This document shows positions 22,896 to 30,521 of a DNA stretch of 30,860 nucleotides, piece after piece. Numbering within the stretch: the stretch's first letter is position 1; every line of letters starts with the position of its first letter. The notes beneath the pieces are model-generated. The model worked only from the letters and a program-made list of their open reading frames with translations, made no database searches and was not told where the DNA came from. The stretch comes from JAITWN01 sp964546765 (GTDB lineage Bacteria; Pseudomonadota; Gammaproteobacteria; SZUA-140): contig CAZJKV010000014.1 in assembly GCA_964546765.1 (NCBI GenBank), forward strand, positions 1-30,860, in the 5' to 3' direction. Both the position numbers and the translations under genes were made by a program.

Positions 22896-24716
22896 CTAGT
22901 TATGAAAGATCTTCTTCGCTTGCGCGTCCGCCGGCGCGTCTTCTTCATCGGGCGTACTGTACAGTATCTTGTCGGGCGCGCCCTCTGCCGCGATGCGGCC
23001 CTTGTCCAGCCTGTACAGGCGGTCGCAATGCTCGACGGTGCTCAGGCGATGCGCGACGATGAGGACGGTCTTCTTGCCCCGTAACGCGGTCACCGCCTTC
23101 ATCACGTGCTGTTCGGTGGCCGTGTCCAGCGCGCTGGTGGCCTCGTCCAGCACCAGCACCGCCGGATCGTGATAGAGCGCCCGCGCGATCCCGATGCGCT
23201 GGCGCTGGCCGCCCGAAAGCCGGACGCCGCGCTCACCCACGACCGACTCCAGGCCCGCAGGCAGCTCGGCAACGAACTCCTCCAGTTGCGCGGCATGAAC
23301 GGCCCGCTGGACCGCGACATCGTCGATCTGCTCGCCGGGAACGCCGAACGCGATATTGCGCCGGAGCGTGTCGTCGGTCAGATAGATCGTCTGCGGGACA
23401 TAGCCGATCTGGTTCTGCCAGGCGCGCAGCATCTGCTGGATGTCCTGCCCGTCCACCAGCACCTGTCCGCTGGTGGGGGTGAGCAGGCCGAGGATGACAT
23501 CGATGAGCGTGCTCTTGCCGGAGCCGCTGGGACCGATAAAACCGACGGATTCGCCGTTTCGGATCATGAGGGTGATGCCGTCGAGGGCGGGCGAAGACCC
23601 GCCCGGATATCGGTAAACGAGATTGTGCGTGCTGATCTCCCGGTCAAAGACCGGACCCGCAGTGTTTGCCTGGTCCGCGGCCGGGTCCGGCGAGGCGAGC
23701 TGCATCTCTTTATGCAGGCTGTTGATCGCGGGCGCGTTATATCGAAGTTGCTGGATCGCGCCGAGGATCTTGTTGACGGACGGCATCAGACGGAACGTGG
23801 CGACGGCGAACAATCCGAGCGTCGGCAGGATCGTGGCCAGGTCACGCCCCTGGGCGAGCATCGTCAGCACCAGGATCGCGAGACCCGAGACGGCGAGCAG
23901 CTCCAGCCACAGGCGCGGCAGCGAACGCAAGACAGACTGGTTCTTGTCGGCGTTCGCGCTTCCCTCATTGTGCTGCTTGAAGAGCATGATGAAATCGCCC
24001 TCGCGCCCGAGCAGCTTGACGTCCTTCGCGCCGCCGAGACCCTGCTGCAGGTGCTGGAAGGCCTTGCCGTCGTGGAATTTGCGCGCCTTGCCCCAGCTAG
24101 TGATATAGGTGCGGGTGACCCTGTGGAAGATCCACGCCGCGCTGCCGAGTACCGTACCCGCGATCAGCGCGCCCAATGGCTCGACGATGAACAGCATCAG
24201 CCCGACGCCGAACAGGAGGATCCCCTCGGAGAACAGGTGCAGGGACGATGAAATCCCCCCCTGGGTCTGGCGCACCTCGGCGATGATGTTGCGTATCAGC
24301 ATCGCCGAATTCCGCTGGAGGTGGAATACATAGGGTTGGCGCAGGTAGGTTGCGAACAGGTGCTGCGACAGCCGCACGCGTATCGAGGTGATATATCGCG
24401 TCTGAACCCATGAAAGGTATGCCAGGTACAGCACCTTGATCAGGTAAACGCCGATCAGCGTGAGCATGCCGGCGATGATCAATGTCCCCTGGCTCGGGTT
24501 GCCGACGGCGTCGAGGTACGGCTGCAGGACCGGGAATTTCGCGCCGAGGTCCTCCTGGGTGATCAGCAGGACTGCCGGGACCACGAGGCCGATGCCGAGC
24601 GCCTCCAGCAGCATCCCGACGACCAGGAGGCAGAACATTACCCCCCCCTTCTTGCGTTCCTCGCGTGTCAGGATGTCCCAGATTTTTCGGAATATGGACA
24701 GGTTATCGGTGCTCAT
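22896..24716 (-). CDS. ABC transporter, fused permease-ATPase (MsbA/PglK type glycan exporter)
   Basis: The protein has 606 residues. The N-terminal half has about six membrane helices (for example VMFCLLVVGMLLEALGIGLV and ILLFGVGLMLFIVEPLGALI). The C-terminal ATPase has Walker A GPSGSGKSTL, a Q-loop in NQIGYVPQ, signature LSGGQRQRIGIARAL, Walker B VLVLDEATSALD and the switch histidine in VLIVAHRLST. It should act as a homodimer in the inner membrane. In a polysaccharide locus the likely cargo is a lipid-linked oligosaccharide (PglK-like flippase) or a glycolipid. First gene of the minus-strand operon with rfbF and the sulfotransferase; its upstream region is the 557-base divergent spacer shared with the pabAB operon. 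Confidence 0.88.
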   Translation of the reverse strand: MSTDNLSIFRKIWDILTREERKKGGVMFCLLVVGMLLEALGIGLVVPAVLLITQEDLGAKFPVLQPYLDAVGNPSQGTLIIAGMLTLIGVYLIKVLYLAYLSWVQTRYITSIRVRLSQHLFATYLRQPYVFHLQRNSAMLIRNIIAEVRQTQGGISSSLHLFSEGILLFGVGLMLFIVEPLGALIAGTVLGSAAWIFHRVTRTYITSWGKARKFHDGKAFQHLQQGLGGAKDVKLLGREGDFIMLFKQHNEGSANADKNQSVLRSLPRLWLELLAVSGLAILVLTMLAQGRDLATILPTLGLFAVATFRLMPSVNKILGAIQQLRYNAPAINSLHKEMQLASPDPAADQANTAGPVFDREISTHNLVYRYPGGSSPALDGITLMIRNGESVGFIGPSGSGKSTLIDVILGLLTPTSGQVLVDGQDIQQMLRAWQNQIGYVPQTIYLTDDTLRRNIAFGVPGEQIDDVAVQRAVHAAQLEEFVAELPAGLESVVGERGVRLSGGQRQRIGIARALYHDPAVLVLDEATSALDTATEQHVMKAVTALRGKKTVLIVAHRLSTVEHCDRLYRLDKGRIAAEGAPDKILYSTPDEEDAPADAQAKKIFHN

Positions 24717-25008
24717 GTCTGGGGTTCGCTTGCGGGATGCCTGGATGTCAATGCCGTCGTTCGACCGCCCGGCTCCAGGTATCGCCGAACCGCAATTCTA
24801 ACAGGATAGATGGCAATTTTCATGCCATTAAACAATGGCCTGGACCTCGTCAGCGATGCCAGGGGGCGATTCCGCCTTCGTGATTGTCTATCATGGGCCG
24901 ATGGCATGCTATCGGCCACGACGGCGATCATCGACAGGCGACGACACCGCAGGATGCCGGGAGTATAACCGGTTAGTATTAGCCGACGGCAGTCGCCGCA
25001 TGAAATTG

Positions 25009-25038
25009 TTGACTTCAACCGCAGGCAGCGCGTACAAA
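25009..25038 (+). promoter_or_regulatory. Possible sigma70 promoter of the pabAB operon
   Basis: TTGACT at 25009-25014 and TACAAA at 25033-25038 are separated by 18 bases. This predicts transcription from about 25045 and a leader of about 230 bases that includes the hairpin at 25197-25220. The -35 is near consensus; the -10 is moderate. Confidence 0.4.
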
Positions 25039-25196
25039 TGACAACCCCGCGACTTGCTTCCCCGTCCGTCCCCAGCCGATCCGCATGACACGCACACCGC
25101 ACCGGCAATGCCCGTTTCCCGATCCAGCCCGCGATCCCGGGATGGAATCCGATGGCGTCAGCCGCATTAAAGCAGGGCCCGCTCGGGTCGATAAAC

Positions 25197-25220
25197 ATGA
25201 CAGGAAACTCACCCTGTCAT
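25197..25220 (+). promoter_or_regulatory. 8-bp inverted repeat upstream of pabAB
   Basis: ATGACAGG, an 8-base spacer, and CCTGTCAT form a perfect inverted repeat 53 bases before the ATG at 25274. It may be a protein-binding site or a leader hairpin. It has no T-tract and is not an obvious terminator. Confidence 0.4.
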
Positions 25221-25273
25221 CATCCGGATCATCGAGCGCCCGGGACGATGCAGCAGACACGGACAGTGAATGC

Positions 25274-27424
25274 ATGAGAACGCTACTGATCGACAACTAT
25301 GACTCGTTCACCTTCAACCTGTACCAGTTGATCGCCGAGGTCAATCGGGTCCCTCCGGTCGTCGTCAGAAACGATACCGCGCCGTGGTCCGAGATCCGCA
25401 AGCTCGACTTCGACAATATCGTGATCTCGCCCGGGCCGGGCCGGCCCGAGCGGGCGTCCGATTTCGGCATCTGCGCCGAGGCGATCCGCGAGAGTCATGT
25501 GCCGGTGCTGGGCGTCTGCCTCGGTCACCAGGGGATCGGACACCTGTTCGGCGGCGAGGTGGAATACGCCGCCGCGGTCATGCACGGCCAACCCAGCCTG
25601 ATCCATCACAACGGACAGGATATATTCAAGGGCATCCCCTCCCCGTTCTCCGCGATCCGCTACCACTCGCTGCATGTGTCCGCGCTTTCGGACGAACTCG
25701 AGCAGCTCGCGTGGACCGACGACGGGATCCTGATGGCCCTGCGCCACAGGAGCCGGCATGTCTGGGGCGTCCAGTTTCACCCGGAGTCCGTCTGCTCCGA
25801 GTATGGACACCAGCTGCTGGAGAACTTCCGCTCGCTGACTGCCGAGTATCTGAAGAGCCACCCGCCCCGCCGGCGCATCACGGACACCGGCTCGGCGAAG
25901 GAGACCCCGGACAGGTTCAATGTCGTGCTGGAGGGCAAGGAGAGCGCCTGTCACGCCGTGAACCAGGGCGGAGGCATGATCGACGGGAAGCGGTTCAGGA
26001 TCCATTACCGGCGCGTGCCGATGCACCTGGACGCCGAGCAGGTGTTCATGAACTTCTACGCCGATTCCTGCCCCAATTTCTGGCTCGACAGCGCCCTGGT
26101 GCGGGGCTTCTCCCGCTTCTCGTATATGGGGGACGCCAGCGGACCGCATGCGGAGTATGTGTCCTATTCGCTGCCCGAAAGCAAGGTGACGGTGACCCGG
26201 CACGGCAAGGCCGAGGTCCACAAGGAGGGCATCTTCGACTATCTCGATCGCATGCTGAGGGAGCGGCATGCCACGATCGAGGGGCTCCCGTTCGATTTCA
26301 ACCTGGGCTATGCCGGTTATCTCGGATATGAACTCAAGGCCGATTGCGGCGGAGACGCGGCGCACGAGTCGCCCACGCCCGATGCCGCCCTGGTCTTCGC
26401 CGACCGGATGATCGCCTTCGACCACGAGGAAGACATCGCGTATCTGGTCTGCCTCGATGACGAGGCGCACACCGACCGGGCCAGGGGCTGGATCGATGAC
26501 ATGGTGGAAAAGCTGCAGAACATGCGGAAGGTGGCGCCGTGGAAGCGTTCGCGTCGCAGCCGGCCGGTCGGCCAAACCGCCAGGCACTCATCCGCTGAAT
26601 ACCTCGGCAAGATCCGCGAATGTCAGACGTACATCAAGCAGGGCGAGTCCTACGAGATCTGCCTGACCAACATGATCACGCAACACGTGAACATCGACCC
26701 GATGAATTCCTATCGCGCCTTGCGCGAATGCAATCCGGCGCCCTACGCGACCTATCTGAATTTTCCGGGTGTCGCCGTGCTGAGCTCGTCGCCCGAGCGC
26801 TTTCTGACCATTACGCCGAACGGCGTGGTCGAATCCAAGCCCATCAAGGGCACCCGCCGGCGGGGGGGCACGCCGCAGGACGACGAACAGCTATATCAGG
26901 ATCTCAGGGAGAATGAAAAGGATCGCTCCGAGAACCTGATGATCGTGGACCTGCTGCGCAACGATCTCGGCGCCGTCTGCGACGTCGGCAGCGTCCACGT
27001 CTCCAACATATTCTCCGTGGAGAGCTACGCCACGGTTCACCAGCTGGTCAGCACGATCCACGGCCGCCTGCGGCGCGGCATCTCCGCGGTCCAGTGCGTG
27101 CAGGCCGCCTTCCCCGGCGGATCGATGACCGGCGCGCCCAAGAAGCGCAGCATGGAGATCATCGACAGGCTCGAGGCGGGTCCGCGCGGGGTCTACTCCG
27201 GATCCATAGGATTCTTCGGCCTGAACGGCAGCGCCGATCTCAGCATCGTGATCCGCACCATCGTGGTGACCCCCGACGACGTCACGGTCGGCGTCGGCGG
27301 CGCGATCATCGCCCTGTCCGACCCGCAGCAGGAGCTGGAGGAGATGTTGCTGAAGTCGAAGGCCCTGGTGTTCGCGCTGTCCGAATCCGAGCTGGATGAC
27401 GGGCAGTCGATCGCCACGATGTGA
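25274..27424 (+). CDS. Fused aminodeoxychorismate synthase (PabA-PabB, PapA-like)
   Basis: The protein has 716 residues from the ATG at 25274, where the GATase homology begins (MRTLLIDNYDSFTFNL). Residues 1-190 are a class I glutamine amidotransferase with nucleophile C82 in GVCLGHQGIG and VQFHPESV for the His-Glu pair. From about residue 230 comes the chorismate-binding component. It carries PIKGTRRRGG with K525, the lysine specific to aminodeoxychorismate synthases (anthranilate synthases have PIAGT). FPGGSMTGAPKKRSM and IVDLLRNDLG complete the site. Reaction: chorismate plus glutamine to 4-amino-4-deoxychorismate. The glutaminase-first fusion is the form used for p-aminophenylalanine in chloramphenicol and pristinamycin pathways. 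No PabC lyase follows; instead a mutase and a TyrA-like gene do, which argues against folate. The stop overlaps the next start by four bases. Confidence 0.88.
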   Translation: MRTLLIDNYDSFTFNLYQLIAEVNRVPPVVVRNDTAPWSEIRKLDFDNIVISPGPGRPERASDFGICAEAIRESHVPVLGVCLGHQGIGHLFGGEVEYAAAVMHGQPSLIHHNGQDIFKGIPSPFSAIRYHSLHVSALSDELEQLAWTDDGILMALRHRSRHVWGVQFHPESVCSEYGHQLLENFRSLTAEYLKSHPPRRRITDTGSAKETPDRFNVVLEGKESACHAVNQGGGMIDGKRFRIHYRRVPMHLDAEQVFMNFYADSCPNFWLDSALVRGFSRFSYMGDASGPHAEYVSYSLPESKVTVTRHGKAEVHKEGIFDYLDRMLRERHATIEGLPFDFNLGYAGYLGYELKADCGGDAAHESPTPDAALVFADRMIAFDHEEDIAYLVCLDDEAHTDRARGWIDDMVEKLQNMRKVAPWKRSRRSRPVGQTARHSSAEYLGKIRECQTYIKQGESYEICLTNMITQHVNIDPMNSYRALRECNPAPYATYLNFPGVAVLSSSPERFLTITPNGVVESKPIKGTRRRGGTPQDDEQLYQDLRENEKDRSENLMIVDLLRNDLGAVCDVGSVHVSNIFSVESYATVHQLVSTIHGRLRRGISAVQCVQAAFPGGSMTGAPKKRSMEIIDRLEAGPRGVYSGSIGFFGLNGSADLSIVIRTIVVTPDDVTVGVGGAIIALSDPQQELEEMLLKSKALVFALSESELDDGQSIATM

Positions 27425-27744
27425 GACACAGGCGCATGGAAAACCGGGCCAGGAAGAAATCAGGCGATGGCATGGAAGAGTATCGCGCCCAGATCGATGC
27501 GTTCGATGAGAAGCTGATCGAGGTCCTCGGCAGACGTTATGCCGTTTGTCGCGACGTCGCACGTCACAAGAAGGCGCAGGGCATCCCGATGATGCAGGGC
27601 GGCAGGGTGAACCAGGTCAAGGACCGCTGCGCCGCGCTGGCCGCAGCCAACGACGTCGATCCCGATTTCGTCCGCGAGCTGTATACGCTGATCATCAACG
27701 AGGCATGCCGGATAGAAGACCAGATCATGGGCGCCCCGGACTGA
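27421..27744 (+). CDS. AroQ-type mutase, probable 4-amino-4-deoxychorismate mutase (PapB-like)
   Basis: The product is 107 residues from a GTG at 27421 that overlaps the pabAB stop. ATGs at 27436 and 27472 are alternatives; the last gives 90 residues, the usual AroQ length. The all-helical AroQ pattern is clear (IDAFDEKLIEVLGRRYAV). An ungapped alignment with the E. coli chorismate mutase domain keeps R11, R28, K39 and R51 as R22, R39, K50 and R62. It changes D48 to Q59, E52 to V63, S84 to A95 and Q88 to E99. In the E. coli enzyme E52 and D48 contact the C4 hydroxyl, so their loss fits a substrate with an amino group there. With the neighbours, I infer conversion of 4-amino-4-deoxychorismate to 4-amino-4-deoxyprephenate. 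Confidence 0.78.
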   Translation: MRHRRMENRARKKSGDGMEEYRAQIDAFDEKLIEVLGRRYAVCRDVARHKKAQGIPMMQGGRVNQVKDRCAALAAANDVDPDFVRELYTLIINEACRIEDQIMGAPD

Positions 27745-27790
27745 TGCGGACTGCTGGCGGCCGGCTGCGCTGCCCTGATGACCTCCCGCG

Positions 27791-28693
27791 ATGAACACGC
27801 CTCATACTCCTGCGATCAACGCCGTCGTACTGGGCGGATGCGGCGCCATGGGCACGCTGATCTGCCGCATGCTCGTCGCGGACGGCATCCATGTCACCGC
27901 CATCGACACGGCCACCGCACCGGCAGCGCGACCAGAGGGCGTTGAGTATCTGCGTGCCGATGCCGGGAGCCTGACCGCGGATGCGCAGGGCGTGCTGGCC
28001 GCCGCGGACTGGGCCATCGTCACCCTCCCTGAATCCGTGGCGCTCTCGGCATGGCCGTCCATCGTCGGGCACCTGAGGCCGGGAACGCTCTTCGTGGACA
28101 CCCTGTCGGTCAAGAAGCCGCTGATCGAGGCCATGAGCGGTCGGATGCCCCCGCTGGAGGCGGTCAGCATCAATCCGATGTTCGCGCCGTCGCTGGGCTT
28201 CCGGGGACAAGGCGTCGCGGTCATCGAACTCAATCCCGGCCGGCACGCGGGCGCCTTCCTGGAGACGCTCAGGGCGTGGGGCGCCACGCTCGCCGTCATG
28301 AGCGCGGACGACCATGACCGCTACGCGGCGCTGCTGCAAGCGGGCACCCATGCAGCGATCCTCGCGTTCGGCCTGTCTCTGCAGCGACTGCATCATGACC
28401 TGTCCGCGATCACGCCGATCATGACGCCACCCCATCGGGCCATGCTCGCCCTGGTGGCGCGGATCGCGCACGCGAACCCGGCGGTGTACTGGGACATCCA
28501 GTCGCAAAACCCCTATGCCGCCGAGGCGCGCGGGGCGCTGCTGTCCGGGATCACGGAGCTTTCCCGGCTCGTCGACGAAGGCGACGAGCCGGGCTTTCAT
28601 CGCCTCCTGGCCGAACTCAGGGACCTGTTCGGCACGGAGCGGCTCGAAGAATTCAATCGATACTGCGCCCGGATGTTCGAGGCGCGGGACTGA
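27791..28693 (+). CDS. TyrA-family dehydrogenase, probable 4-amino-4-deoxyprephenate dehydrogenase (PapC-like)
   Basis: The protein has 300 residues. The N-terminal Rossmann domain has VVLGGCGAMGTLICRML, ATLP-type turns (AIVTLPESV) and FVDTLSVKKPLIEAM. The C-terminal helical dimer domain has LQAGTHAAILAFGLSL and NPAVYWDIQSQNPYA, as in prephenate dehydrogenases. The conserved catalytic histidine of HPMFGP, which contacts the 4-hydroxyl of prephenate, is asparagine here: INPMFAPS with N128. That change, the alanine for glycine next to it, and the preceding aminodeoxychorismate genes indicate a 4-amino substrate and 4-aminophenylpyruvate as product. A general aromatic aminotransferase elsewhere would complete p-aminophenylalanine. 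It lies 46 bases after the mutase and 18 before the ligase gene. Confidence 0.82.
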   Translation: MNTPHTPAINAVVLGGCGAMGTLICRMLVADGIHVTAIDTATAPAARPEGVEYLRADAGSLTADAQGVLAAADWAIVTLPESVALSAWPSIVGHLRPGTLFVDTLSVKKPLIEAMSGRMPPLEAVSINPMFAPSLGFRGQGVAVIELNPGRHAGAFLETLRAWGATLAVMSADDHDRYAALLQAGTHAAILAFGLSLQRLHHDLSAITPIMTPPHRAMLALVARIAHANPAVYWDIQSQNPYAAEARGALLSGITELSRLVDEGDEPGFHRLLAELRDLFGTERLEEFNRYCARMFEARD

Positions 28694-28711
28694 CAGGGGA
28701 CACGACGCGCA

Positions 28712-30493
28712 ATGGCCAAGGTGCTGCTGGTTTGCCACCGGGACAGCGGGAGAAGGCTGGACACGCGCTTCGTCGATTCCGTGTCCAGGAAGATCATCCC
28801 GGACAATATCGATCCGGGGCCGCCCACCGTACTGGGCGCCCCCGGGGTCGATATCGGGGTGATCAATCCGAATCCGTCGGTGCTGATGCGCAACACCAGC
28901 GTCTGCGTGGGTCATCTCACGGATCCGGACGACGAGTGGTACCGGCCGCTGGCTTCGAGACCGGATGGCTCATTCGCGTTGTTCCGCGCCGACGGGCGGG
29001 TCGTCGAGCTTGTGAGCGATGCCGGCGCCTCCCGCACAATCTGGTATGCAATGACGGATGAGGTGTTCATCGCCTCGACCTCACAGCGCGCGATTGTCCT
29101 TGCCCTCGGTAGCTTTCAACCAAACCGGGATGCGTTTGCCTGGATGCTGTCGGCGGGCAACCTCGGACCGGGCCTGTCATGGGACAGGCGCATCAAATGC
29201 CTGGCAGTCAACAGCAGCGTCGTACTGGACCGGCAGGCGTGGACAATTCGCACTGACGAGCGCCGGATCGAATTCCGCGCCGACGCCGCGCCCGATTCCG
29301 TCCACAGGGACGCGCTGACCGGCGCCCTGAGGGACATGTTCGGGAAGTCCAGGATCGACTATTCGACATGGTATCTGCTGCTGTCCGGTGGTCTGGACAG
29401 CAGGTGCATCCTGCTGATGCTCGACGACAAGACAGGCCTGCACAGCGTCACCTGGGGCCTGCAGACGGCGCAGGAGGTTGCCGACAGCGACGCGATGATC
29501 GCCCGGACACTGGCCGGCCATTTCGGCCTTGAACATGCCTATTTCAACACGGACATCGCCGCGGACATCGAAACGGTCTTTTCCAGGCTGCTGACTGCCG
29601 GCGAGGGGCGCACCGACACCATTTCCGCCTACATGGACGGGTGCGACATCTGGCGGAGATTCTTCGAGGCCGGGATCTCGGGCGTCATCCGCGGCGATAT
29701 CGTATTCAGCCCCTACCGGGTATACACCGAGTACGACGTGCGGCGCGCCGACGGCGCCCTGTTCATGCGGGATCACGGCAACCTCGCCGGTCTGGCGCGG
29801 TATTTCGGAGACGAACCGTACTGGCCGGAGCGTTTGCACCGACGCGACCGGGAGACGCTGTCCACCTGGCGTGACCGCCTGACCTATGAATTCCGCTGCC
29901 CGGTGATCTGGGCGGCATTGAACGAGATCAAGAGTTCATATGTCGAGGTGATGAACCCCATGGTCTCGCGGCGGGTGCTCGAGACCATCGTCAGGCTCCC
30001 GGATCATTTGCGCGACGGGAGATCCTTGTACCGCACGATCGTCAGCGACCTGAGCCCCGCGATCGGTTTCGCCGGACAGAACGCGATCGAAAGCACGTCG
30101 GACATACTCGCGTCCCCTGCCGTAGCCGGGCATCTGGTCGAGGCGCTCGATACCGCGGGTGCAAGGGCCCTGCTGCCGGGTGAACTGATCGACCTGATAC
30201 TGGGTAACATCCGGGTGTCGTCCTCCGGGAAGAAGGCGCGCAAAAGCCGTGTCCTGATGATGCTCAAGCGCCTGGTGCCTGAAAGGGTCCGGATGTACAA
30301 AAAGCGACTGATGGAATCCGGAGACCTGGATATCAACCAGCTCGCCTTGCGCGCCTACATTATCGTCGCGATGAATGAACTGCTCACCCGGGATGCCAGG
30401 GCCCTCGGACAGGATCCCCTGCCCATCGTCCTCGATTCACACGAGGCCGAGACCGGCGACTTCCCGATCATCCGGCGCGCCAACAGGAACTGA
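28712..30493 (+). CDS. Asparagine-synthetase-like ATP-dependent amide ligase without glutaminase site
   Basis: The protein has 593 residues. AGGGGAC lies upstream of the ATG. Residues about 190-430 form an ATP-pyrophosphatase domain with LLLSGGLDSRCIL (SGGxDS). The N-terminal ~180 residues have the fold pattern of the Ntn glutaminase (SDAGASRTIWYAM, VFIASTSQRAIV), but the protein begins MAKVLLVC, so the Cys2 nucleophile is absent. That is the state of beta-lactam synthetase and related enzymes, which adenylate a carboxylate and accept an amine directly instead of ammonia from glutamine. Its position right after the PapABC-like genes suggests that the aminophenyl compound is activated or is the acceptor. 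Alternatives are amidation of a glycan uronic acid with free ammonia or a lasso-peptide-type cyclase; no precursor peptide is visible. Confidence 0.8.
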   Translation: MAKVLLVCHRDSGRRLDTRFVDSVSRKIIPDNIDPGPPTVLGAPGVDIGVINPNPSVLMRNTSVCVGHLTDPDDEWYRPLASRPDGSFALFRADGRVVELVSDAGASRTIWYAMTDEVFIASTSQRAIVLALGSFQPNRDAFAWMLSAGNLGPGLSWDRRIKCLAVNSSVVLDRQAWTIRTDERRIEFRADAAPDSVHRDALTGALRDMFGKSRIDYSTWYLLLSGGLDSRCILLMLDDKTGLHSVTWGLQTAQEVADSDAMIARTLAGHFGLEHAYFNTDIAADIETVFSRLLTAGEGRTDTISAYMDGCDIWRRFFEAGISGVIRGDIVFSPYRVYTEYDVRRADGALFMRDHGNLAGLARYFGDEPYWPERLHRRDRETLSTWRDRLTYEFRCPVIWAALNEIKSSYVEVMNPMVSRRVLETIVRLPDHLRDGRSLYRTIVSDLSPAIGFAGQNAIESTSDILASPAVAGHLVEALDTAGARALLPGELIDLILGNIRVSSSGKKARKSRVLMMLKRLVPERVRMYKKRLMESGDLDINQLALRAYIIVAMNELLTRDARALGQDPLPIVLDSHEAETGDFPIIRRANRN

Positions 30494-30494
30494 T

Positions 30495-30515
30495 CAGGTC
30501 CCGGATGCAGACCTG
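30495..30515. terminator. Weak inverted repeat between convergent genes
   Basis: CAGGTC, nine bases, GACCTG lies in the 28-base gap between the convergent ligase gene and tadA. It could serve as a two-way terminator, but the stem is short and there is no T-tract. Confidence 0.25.
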
Positions 30516-30521
30516 GCCGGG

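Larger units (their letters stand above)
24717..25273 (+). other. Divergent regulatory spacer between the ABC exporter and the pabAB operon
   Basis: These 557 bases have no convincing gene; short open frames lack family likeness and ribosome-binding sites. The pabAB frame stays open back to 25085, but that extension (proline- and serine-rich) has no GATase homology. Three hairpins are visible: ATGGCA/TGCCAT at 24810-24828, GGCCGAT/ATCGGCC at 24896-24917 and ATGACAGG/CCTGTCAT at 25197-25220. A sigma70-like pair lies at 25009-25038. The leftmost hairpin is AT-richer than its surroundings and sits about 95 bases upstream of the ABC start, a likely place for the minus-strand promoter, though I could not fix its elements. 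Confidence 0.5.

Noticed and set aside
25085..25273. 63-codon N-terminal extension of the pabAB frame
   Set aside because: Low-complexity sequence without GATase homology; the family begins at MRTLLIDNYDSFT (25274), and promoter-like and hairpin sequences lie upstream of it.
25274..27424. Anthranilate synthase (TrpE-TrpG or PhzE type)
   Set aside because: The active-site motif is PIKGT with lysine, not PIAGT, and the GATase comes first. No other trp or phz gene is near.
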